In this document: piece after piece, positions 16,488 through 23,713 of the stretch | Layout: each line of letters starts with the position of its first letter | Numbering within the stretch: position 1 is the first letter of the stretch | Assembly (NCBI RefSeq): GCF_007741515.1 | Contig: NZ_CP036263.1 | Coordinates: forward strand, 496,001 to 560,000 | DNA length: 64,000 bases | Source of the DNA: Adhaeretor mobilis | GTDB lineage: Bacteria > Planctomycetota > Planctomycetia > Pirellulales > Lacipirellulaceae | Reading direction: 5' to 3' | Made by a program: the position numbers and the translations under genes | The notes under the pieces: generated by a model | Told to the model about the DNA's origin: nothing | What the model saw: only the letters and a program-made list of their open reading frames with translations | Databases searched by the model: none

Positions 16488-18971
16488 ATGCGCCGAATGG
16501 ATCCCTTGCGACACCTATTTCCTAAAAGCACGAAATCTACTGAATCTTATCAGTATCCGCACAAAGTTGGTGGTGGTGAATTCTCAGCTCCACCGCGTGA
16601 CCGGATACCTCACGCAGCCTCGTTAGTCTCTCAATTGCTAACTGCGTTTGATGAAGAATCGGTTCCTGTAGGGCAGGATGCATGTCAGGGTGCGGTACTT
16701 ACTTTTCAAAGTGCCCCGGAATTCAAGCTGAAACTTGAGAGTCTCGACTTCCGGCCAAGTGGCATAGAACTTCTGAATGCGAGGGTTGACGAGAATGGCG
16801 TCATGCACGCAGCAGTCTACGTGCCTACTGGCAAGGCCAGCTATTTCATTAAACGGCTAGAACAATACGCTAAAGAAGACACAGAAGGCGCGAATCCCAA
16901 GCCATTGAATCAAGCGTTAGTGGATAGCATCACCGCGATCAAGCGAGCCACTTTAGGGTCGCTTTGGTCAGACGCGGGTTTGTTTCCCGATGGCGATAAG
17001 GTGAAACGGTGGTGGGAAATCTGGCTCCGCGATACCGCTGTGCCAAAAGCATATTCTATTGCGTTCCAGGACGACGTTTATGACGTCGTAAAAGATTTCC
17101 GCCAACGGTCTACAGCCGCTGGGGTTCAGGTTCCTGATCGCCAGTTGCATTTCCCCGAACGTCGAGTGGTGTTGGGACACGCCTCGATTGAGCAGTTGCT
17201 TGCGATTGAAGGTGTCTTTGATTTCCTGGCTGAGTTGCGACTAGCCAAATTATTGCCCGGCGAAATACTTGCATTAACATCAGACGCGCAGGCCGAATTC
17301 GTCGACGAACTTCGTAGCCGAGTTGTCCCTCCTTCGATACAAGCTACAGCGGTCTGCCATCTCGATACGGGAGTTAATCGTAGTCATCCTTTATTGGAAA
17401 TGGCAATTAGCGAAGAGCATGTGCAAACGATAGACCCCAACTGGTCTTCCGCAGACAGTCATGGGCATGGCACTGCAATGGCGGGGCTGGCACTATACGG
17501 CTGCTTAACTGAAGTGCTCAACAGCAGCGACCCTGTCGTTCTTAGCCATCGCCTCGAATCGGTGAAAATATTTCGACCTGACCTCCCTACAGAGCCCGAA
17601 TTGTGGGGAGAGATGACTATCCAGGCGGCGGCCCGCATAGAGATCGCAGCTCCCAATTGCCTACAACGGGTTTTCTGCTTAACGGTAACCGTTGAGGGGA
17701 GAGATAACGGAGCCCCTTCTTCCTGGTCGGCCGCTGTCGATCAGATGTGCTTCGGAGCCGATGATGCCTCGCCGCCTCAGCTAATGATTGTGTCGGCAGG
17801 CAATCTGCCGCTTGAGTTACGTCATGAATACCCCAAGCGAAATTATTTGGAGGGAGTAGAAGATCCGGCACACTCTTGGAACGCCTTGGCAGTCGGAGCT
17901 ATTTCTAAACACGCCTCTATTGGTCAAACCCAATACGCTGGATGGGAAGCGGTAGCGACTGTCGGCGACCAACTTAACCCTGCTAGCCGCACTTCATGCA
18001 TCTGGACCAGCAAGAGCTGGCCACTAAAGCCTGACATTGTAATGAATGGAGGCAATGTTGCTCTCAACCCCGCTACTAAACGAGCAGATTACATCGACGA
18101 TCTATCGCTTCTGACCACTCGAGTCAGCCCAACTGGCGGTCTACTCACTACCACTGGGGATACGAGTGCAGCAGCCGCACTCGCCTCACGATTCGCAGCA
18201 CGCCTCTGGGCAGAGTACCCAGCGTTAAGGCCTGAGACAATCCGTGCATTGATGGTCCATTCAGCTCGTTGGTCCGAGCCCATGCTTGAGCAGATGGATG
18301 GTTGTAGCAAGGAGATGCTGCTCCGCTGCTTCGGCTATGGCGAGCCGAATTTCGCGAAAGCATGCTGGAGCGCACTCAACACCACCACGCTCGTAGTGGA
18401 AGAATCAATGCAGCCTTTCGAGAAGACCGCGGCGAAAGTTAAGACCAAAGATATGCACTTACATAAATTGCCTTGGCCCGTCGACGTACTCCGAGACTTG
18501 CTAGACGTAGAAGTTCGTATGCAGGTTACGCTTTCATACTACATTGAGCCGAGTCCAGGCCGAAGAGGTTGGACGAAAAAGCATCGCTACCAGTCGCATG
18601 GCCTTAGATTTGACGTGAAGCGACCGACTGACACAGATGAAGAGTTTCGCAAAAGAATCAGCGCAGCAGCTCGTGACGAAGAAGAGCAAGTTACTTCAAG
18701 CACAGATGATCGAAATTGGAAACTTGGCAAAAACCTACGCTGCAAGGGGTCTCTTCACTCTGATGTTTGGAGCGGCACAGCTGCAGACTTGGCTACTTCA
18801 GGCGTTATTGCCGTGTTTCCCGTAACCGGCTGGTGGAAAAATCGCCCGCATCTCAGACGCCATGACATGAAAACACATTATTCACTTGTTGTTACAATCG
18901 AAACCGACGCCGAAGAGGTTGATTTGTACACGCCAATCTTCAATCAAATCGACATTGAGCTCACAGGTTGA
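16488..18971 (+). CDS. S8 subtilisin-like serine protease, partner of the AAA ATPase
   Basis: 827 aa from ATG 16488 (GTG 16485 and ATG 16497, the latter with AGGTG upstream, are alternatives). No signal peptide, so it should act in the cytoplasm. The protease domain has the full triad: Asp293 in HLDTG, His327 in HGHGTAMAG and Ser560 in GDTSAAAA. An N-terminal region of about 280 residues and a C-terminal domain of about 230 residues have no recognised fold and could bind substrate or the ATPase. The large non-secreted layout differs from housekeeping subtilases and fits protease effectors of defence modules, held inactive until triggered. That role is inference. Confidence 0.87.
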   Translation: MRRMDPLRHLFPKSTKSTESYQYPHKVGGGEFSAPPRDRIPHAASLVSQLLTAFDEESVPVGQDACQGAVLTFQSAPEFKLKLESLDFRPSGIELLNARVDENGVMHAAVYVPTGKASYFIKRLEQYAKEDTEGANPKPLNQALVDSITAIKRATLGSLWSDAGLFPDGDKVKRWWEIWLRDTAVPKAYSIAFQDDVYDVVKDFRQRSTAAGVQVPDRQLHFPERRVVLGHASIEQLLAIEGVFDFLAELRLAKLLPGEILALTSDAQAEFVDELRSRVVPPSIQATAVCHLDTGVNRSHPLLEMAISEEHVQTIDPNWSSADSHGHGTAMAGLALYGCLTEVLNSSDPVVLSHRLESVKIFRPDLPTEPELWGEMTIQAAARIEIAAPNCLQRVFCLTVTVEGRDNGAPSSWSAAVDQMCFGADDASPPQLMIVSAGNLPLELRHEYPKRNYLEGVEDPAHSWNALAVGAISKHASIGQTQYAGWEAVATVGDQLNPASRTSCIWTSKSWPLKPDIVMNGGNVALNPATKRADYIDDLSLLTTRVSPTGGLLTTTGDTSAAAALASRFAARLWAEYPALRPETIRALMVHSARWSEPMLEQMDGCSKEMLLRCFGYGEPNFAKACWSALNTTTLVVEESMQPFEKTAAKVKTKDMHLHKLPWPVDVLRDLLDVEVRMQVTLSYYIEPSPGRRGWTKKHRYQSHGLRFDVKRPTDTDEEFRKRISAAARDEEEQVTSSTDDRNWKLGKNLRCKGSLHSDVWSGTAADLATSGVIAVFPVTGWWKNRPHLRRHDMKTHYSLVVTIETDAEEVDLYTPIFNQIDIELTG

Positions 18972-19192
18972 GTATCTTCTCGAACGACACACTTACAGCC
19001 TCATTCAATTCTTCTCTTCGGAAAAGGGTATGAATTCGCTGCATTCAGGCCCTCCTATCCACATTGTTGTACTGTGCCCAAGCGCATCCGGTCTGTCACA
19101 CCGAGGAATCTTGTAGCAACATCCAAACCTGCCACAGACTGATACGCTGAACACAGTTTCGGGGAAACAACGCCAGAGGTTGTTTACCCAAT

Positions 19193-19777
19193 TTGAATTG
19201 GCAGCGGGTTATCGAAAGTCAGGCCGAGGATATGATCCGCCGCCCGCTGCCCCTGCCCTGCTGCCTGCACGATCAGTTACAAGAGTTGTTCATCGACTAC
19301 GGCGATCGGGATTACCAAGGCGTGCGTCGCCACGCGACGGTAGAGCAGCAGCACGGACGCGGAGAACGTCGTGAGTACTATGGGGCTGCTGCGCCGCAAG
19401 GATTGTTGGAAAAGTGGCGTGACGTCCGCTCGATCGGCATGGTTTTTCGGTATCGTCAGGTGGGTGACAAGCTGAGCGAGGAAACGTCGTTCTTCCTCAG
19501 TAGCTTGCCACCCAAGGTGAGAGCTTTAGCGAAGCATGTGTGTGGTCACTGGGGCGTGGAGAATTCCTTGCACTGGTCATTGGATGTAACTTTTTCAGAA
19601 GATCAGAGCCGGATTCGGAAAGGAAACGGTCAAGAAATCGCGGCCGGCTTCCGCCGCTTGGCGTTATCAATCCTCAAACAAGACACCACGCTCAAGGAGC
19701 CCCTCCGCGGCAAACGACTCCGAGCCGGGTGGAATAACGACACAATTCAAGCAATTCTCACCGGAATCGCAGCGTGA
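19193..19777 (+). pseudogene. ISAs1-family transposase, 5'-truncated
   Basis: About 195 residues matching the C-terminal half of ISAs1 transposases: RREYYGA-type region, ETSFFLSSL, HWGVENSLHWSLDVTF (the conserved HW-ENSLHW with catalytic Glu) and NDTIQAIL near the end. Full-length members have about 370-380 residues, so the N-terminal part with the first catalytic Asp residues is missing. No inverted repeats were found. It marks the right edge of the AAA/subtilase island. Confidence 0.8.
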
Positions 19778-19843
19778 TTAGATGCGATTGAACAGGTCGT
19801 GTACCTTCTCAATGATCTCCCGCAGCAAGGTCTGCCAAGAGAA

Positions 19844-20626
19844 TTATTGTTCGCTCACTTTGCTTGTAAAGAAAACTAAAATGGTTGCCCAAAAACACAG
19901 AACGAGATTCTGAATGGGAAGTTGGAGCGAAGTCGGCAAACAGTATATTAACGCAACAGCGGGAATCCAAATGGCCCAATTTGAAATCAGCACCGGCAGG
20001 ATTCGGGTCCTATACCATTTCGGTCCTAGCAATTTCTGTAGCTTATCAAACGAATAATCAGCATCTCGCCATAAGTAGAATAGCACCACATTTAAAAGTC
20101 CGAAGGCCGGCACATAAAGCAGCTGATCAATCGCAGTCTTGACAATGACTGTTCGACAGTTCAGCTCGGTTCCAAGCAGAGCCGCTTGAAGGCGATATAA
20201 GAAATCAATCTCGACACCTTTGAATGCCCAGAAAAGTGTGCTTGAGACCACGTAAGACAATTTTGGGAGGCATGGACGTAGGTGGAGTCTTTGCAGCCAA
20301 CCCGTAATCCATGGAGCTAAGACAGGAATGGTCCCGCCAAACAAAGCTGTGGAAACAGCACTAAACTTCCATCCCCAATCTGACTTGAGCCTGCCGACAT
20401 ATTCGAGCCCCAGCTGGACCGATGGAAGGAAAAAATAGCCTAAAACCAGTGCTATTGTGAACAACCACAGAATAAGAATCGGCAGTTGGTTTTGAATATA
20501 GGCTTGCCTTCCTGTTTGCCAGGCTACTCGCAATGGACTAAATGACTTGGTGCCGTGCGGATTCCTCAAGTTCATAGGTTGGTGGTTGGTTCCTGGCTGG
20601 GCTTGGCGCACCGCTATCTCAGACAT
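19844..20626 (-). CDS. Mpv17/PMP22-like membrane protein
   Basis: 260 aa with about four hydrophobic segments. The C-terminal part reads ISNWAIWIPAVALIYCLP followed by TSLQLPIQNLV and an aromatic-rich helix, resembling the signature of Mpv17/PMP22 proteins (W-x-x-W-P-x-x-Q...F-x-x-V-P...R), which are mainly eukaryotic peroxisomal or mitochondrial channel-like proteins. The match is partial, since the Pro-Gln pair and the Arg are not conserved. N-terminal cytoplasmic extension of about 45 residues. Stands alone; start ATG 20624-20626. A generic membrane protein is the alternative. Confidence 0.6.
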   Translation of the reverse strand: MSEIAVRQAQPGTNHQPMNLRNPHGTKSFSPLRVAWQTGRQAYIQNQLPILILWLFTIALVLGYFFLPSVQLGLEYVGRLKSDWGWKFSAVSTALFGGTIPVLAPWITGWLQRLHLRPCLPKLSYVVSSTLFWAFKGVEIDFLYRLQAALLGTELNCRTVIVKTAIDQLLYVPAFGLLNVVLFYLWRDADYSFDKLQKLLGPKWYRTRILPVLISNWAIWIPAVALIYCLPTSLQLPIQNLVLCFWATILVFFTSKVSEQ

Positions 20627-21192
20627 GCCGTCCTGTAAAAGAAGTTAATCGCCGGCTTGAGTGCGACTGTCCTGTGGCTTTGGCCTTTGCCACTTCCTCG
20701 ACGGACTCAAGTTATCAAATCTGCATGAAATTGCCATAGTTCACTTCAGGAGTCGTCCACTACTTTTTGTAGAAACTATTACGTCAGCACGACCTTGTCG
20801 CCTGATTCCCTCACCTTATCGTCCATGAAACGGTGGTCTTAGAGTAATCGGTCTGCAGCTCCGTTTTTGGGGCCTCTGTATCCGGTGGCCACACATAGTC
20901 ACCACCGCAAGGCCTCTCCTCGTGGAAGTAGTGACCTTCACCCCAACTTGAGTCCAGTTGGAGTGAGAGGATTCAGCTTCCATTCTTCCCGCTAGGGGAA
21001 GAATGGAAGCTGCGAACTCCTGGGGTGTCCGGTCCACCCAGCAAGTGGCACCCAAAATTTCGGCAGTGGAACCTGGCGTTTTCTTTTTAGCAGCGTTTCG
21101 TTTTCTTGAACGCGTCAGTCAGCTACGTTATGCTTACGGGCAGTTGTTTTGTGTTGAACAGTCCCCCCAGCAATATCTTCAAGGAGCGTCTC
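20627..21192. other. Intergenic region with palindromes
   Basis: 566 bp with no convincing gene between divergent genes. It contains a perfect 17-bp inverted repeat at 20974-21012 (listed separately), a smaller CCAAC...GTTGG hairpin near 20943-20960, and a GGTGG...CCACC-rich segment near 20890-20925. An AAGGAG ribosome-binding site at the right end belongs to the PEP-CTERM gene. Confidence 0.35.
20974..21012. repeat. Perfect 17-bp inverted repeat
   Basis: CAGCTTCCATTCTTCCC at 20974-20990 and its exact reverse complement at 20996-21012, with a 5-nt loop. No T-run follows on either strand, so it is not a standard terminator. It lies 180 bp upstream of a PEP-CTERM gene and could be a cruciform-forming or RNA-stability element. 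Confidence 0.7.
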
Positions 21193-21918
21193 ATGACCTT
21201 CAGCCTACCTAGCAGGCTTGCTTTGCTTTCGCTTGCTTTGCTTCACTGCAACGCAGTTCGCAGCCACGCTGAAGAATTTGGCGGCATCGAATTTCCTGGT
21301 GGAGCCAGTAGTTTTGCCGATAGCGTCATCCAGTACGATCCGGCCTTCAGCGGCGGCAACGTCCCAACTGCTCCATCGTTTCTCAACCCTGCTGATGCAC
21401 TGGGACCGCCCGATTTCTCACCAGCTTCTGGGAATAGCGACACGGGTGCCGTCTCCCTTGGAAGCGGTGGATTGATCGAGTTGGCCTTCACTGATAACGT
21501 GCTCACGAATAGCGGCGACACGGACTTCGATTTGCATATCTTCGAAATCGGATCAGCGGTGGAAGATACCTTCGTTGCGGTGCGTCCCAACGCAGCAACT
21601 TTGGCCCTATTGGTTTCAGCTGTCGATGCCAATTCAGATGGCTTTCTTGACCTTGGTAGTGTCAACGGAGCTACTTCATCAATCGACATTGATGCGATCT
21701 TTTCTGGATTCAGTCCGGGCCAGTTGGTCTTCGATGCGGTTCAGTTGGTGGACGATCCCAACAAGGACGGCACCACAGGCGCCACGATTGGTGCGGATAT
21801 TGATGCCGTGGGAGCCATAGCATCGAGCCCCATCCCCGAACCGGCGTCGCTGACCTGCGCTCTCATGTTAAGTTTCTGGCTGGCGGGACGGCGGAAGCTC
21901 AGCAGAAATAGTAAGTAG
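21193..21918 (+). CDS. PEP-CTERM sorting-domain protein
   Basis: 241 aa from ATG 21193, with AAGGAG seven nt upstream. Signal peptide (LALLSLALLHCNA, cleavage near SHAEE). The mature domain resembles cell-surface proteins with a beta-sandwich (GGASSFADSVIQYDP, ALGPPDFS, GSGGLIELAF, DFDLHIFEIG), probably a calcium-dependent carbohydrate-binding-like fold. It ends IPEPASL, a hydrophobic helix and GRRK, a typical PEP-CTERM signal. Exported and processed by exosortase (inference). Confidence 0.85.
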   Translation: MTFSLPSRLALLSLALLHCNAVRSHAEEFGGIEFPGGASSFADSVIQYDPAFSGGNVPTAPSFLNPADALGPPDFSPASGNSDTGAVSLGSGGLIELAFTDNVLTNSGDTDFDLHIFEIGSAVEDTFVAVRPNAATLALLVSAVDANSDGFLDLGSVNGATSSIDIDAIFSGFSPGQLVFDAVQLVDDPNKDGTTGATIGADIDAVGAIASSPIPEPASLTCALMLSFWLAGRRKLSRNSK

Positions 21919-21929
21919 CAATCGATGAG

Positions 21930-22220
21930 CTACTTCGTAGGCGTTGCCCCAGGTGGCGGAGTGCCTCCTCCGTCGCGGACGTAACCACTGCGATCCGCTG
22001 CGTACTTCTCAGGGGTTGGCAACGCAGCCTGCTCAGCATCGCCCTCTTGGGTGGCTTTGAATAGGTGTTCTAAATACGGTCGGCACCAACCGCAACCGGT
22101 GCCTGCACCGTAGCAATCGGCCAACTGCCCAACGCGGCGCGGTTTCTCGATGCGTATGTAGTTCTCGACCTTGCGTCGTGTGACGTGGAAACACAAGCAG
22201 AGTTCGTCGGTTGGTTCCAT
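21930..22220 (-). CDS. Bfd-like [2Fe-2S]-binding protein
   Basis: 96 aa. The N-terminal 60 residues follow the bacterioferritin-associated ferredoxin/NifU-middle fold: CLCFHVTRRKVENYI then GTGCGWCRPY, giving C-x-C and C-x-x-C ligands for a [2Fe-2S] cluster. The Pro/Gly-rich tail of 35 residues is unusual and probably disordered. It lies 13 bp downstream of an M20 peptidase gene and is likely co-transcribed. Electron transfer in iron handling is the family role; what links it to a peptidase is unclear. Confidence 0.8.
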   Translation of the reverse strand: MEPTDELCLCFHVTRRKVENYIRIEKPRRVGQLADCYGAGTGCGWCRPYLEHLFKATQEGDAEQAALPTPEKYAADRSGYVRDGGGTPPPGATPTK

Positions 22221-22233
22221 CGAAAAAGTCCTC

Positions 22234-23436
22234 TTACGTTGTCGTTGCCAGGCGCAACGCTACGCGGCAGGCGAGTGCGTATTCGTCGAGGTTCACCCAT
22301 TCGTCAATCGTGTGAATGTCGTTTTGCCCGCAGCCCAGCGACACCGTGGGAATCCCACGGGCTGACAACCAGTTGGCGTCAAGCCCGCCGTTGGCAATCG
22401 CCAGATCGGCTTCAAGCTCTTCGGCTTTTACGGCGGCTTTCGCGGCCAGTAGGCACGGCTCATTCTTCGCCAGTTGGAACGCTTCGTAATCGATTTGGCC
22501 TTCAAACATCACGCTGCCCGTTTCGCGATCGGTGTTGCGCACTTTGCGGGCTGCTCGCTGAAAGGCTTTTTCGATTTCCTTCACAATCCTCATGCGGAAT
22601 TTTGGGTCGTGACTACGTGCCTCGGCGCGCAGCTCGACGTGGTCGGTCACTACATTGGTTGCTTGCCCACCCTGGATTACCCCGACGTTACTGGTGCCGC
22701 GGTTCTTTCCTTTTTCGATCAGCCCATGCCAGCCCTTGCTCACAAGGTCGGAAATGGCAAGGGCCGCGATGGAAACGGCACTCACGCCGCGTTCTGGATG
22801 CCCACCAGCGTGGCTGGCGACCCCTTTCACAATGATCTTCATGCGATACCCGCCGGTCGCGCCGATGATCAGCCGCTGGGCGTGACTGCCGTCGAAGTTG
22901 AAGGCCAGCTTCGGCTTGCCCAGCATGCCAAGCTTCACGTTGCGGGCTCCATGCAGGCCGACTTCTTCCTGCACGGTCCAAAGGAACGTAAGTGGTGGAT
23001 GCGGCAGATCGCCTCGGAGGATTTCGATGGCGGTAGAAAGCACCACGCCGCAGCCGCAACGATCGTCGCCACCCAGGCCGGTGTGTTCGTCAGCGGAATC
23101 GATTCGGCGGCCTTCGCGCACGGGTCGCGCGCCTTGGCAAATGGGTACGGTATCCATGTGGGCGCTCAACATGCGGCGCGGCCCCCGCACCGTGCCGGGC
23201 AACTTCACTACGAGGTTTCCGATTTTTCCGCCCAACTTTGACTGATGATGCGCGTCGTCCAACGAAATCGCTTTCGCCGGTACGCCTGCCTTTTGGAGTT
23301 CCTTGCTGATGAACTTCACGACGGCGCGCTCATCGCCGCTGGGCCCCGGAACAGCAAGTAAACGCATAAGTAAGTTTTCAGCACGCCGCTCTGCTTGCAG
23401 TTTCGCCGTGACTTGCTTTTTCGATGTCTTCGCCAT
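22234..23436 (-). CDS. M20-family zinc aminopeptidase (tripeptidase-like)
   Basis: 400 aa, no signal peptide, cytoplasmic. Conserved metal ligands and catalytic residues are visible: SAHMDTV (His93, Asp95), GGDDRCG (Asp124), EEVGLHG (Glu157/158) and a Gly/His-rich dimerisation domain (GVASHAGGHPERGVSA). The order and spacing fit peptidase T/M20 relatives that remove N-terminal residues from short peptides. First gene of a probable two-gene operon with the Bfd-like ferredoxin. Confidence 0.85.
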   Translation of the reverse strand: MAKTSKKQVTAKLQAERRAENLLMRLLAVPGPSGDERAVVKFISKELQKAGVPAKAISLDDAHHQSKLGGKIGNLVVKLPGTVRGPRRMLSAHMDTVPICQGARPVREGRRIDSADEHTGLGGDDRCGCGVVLSTAIEILRGDLPHPPLTFLWTVQEEVGLHGARNVKLGMLGKPKLAFNFDGSHAQRLIIGATGGYRMKIIVKGVASHAGGHPERGVSAVSIAALAISDLVSKGWHGLIEKGKNRGTSNVGVIQGGQATNVVTDHVELRAEARSHDPKFRMRIVKEIEKAFQRAARKVRNTDRETGSVMFEGQIDYEAFQLAKNEPCLLAAKAAVKAEELEADLAIANGGLDANWLSARGIPTVSLGCGQNDIHTIDEWVNLDEYALACRVALRLATTT

Positions 23437-23713
23437 GTTACTCGTGTCGTTGCTGGAATTTTAGAATCACTCGCACTGCGATCTCGCTCACTATGCTAGC
23501 TGCAAGCTATCAATTGGGAGTCCATGCTAGCACTTTAGCCGCTAGCCCACTTCGCAAAACTTGCCAGATCGTAATGAATTTCGCTACTCGGCCCCATTTG
23601 TGGAATTCCCCACGCAAGCCACCCTGCCTATAAGGCCGATCATAACGAATACGTGCGCCTCGGCTATTGGTTTCTTGAGCGATGCACCACTCGTTATTGG
23701 AGAGTCTTCGGAA

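Noticed and set aside
19844..20142. Rightward open frame opposite the Mpv17-like gene
   Set aside because: The antisense frame has the consistent membrane-helix pattern; this one is a shadow.
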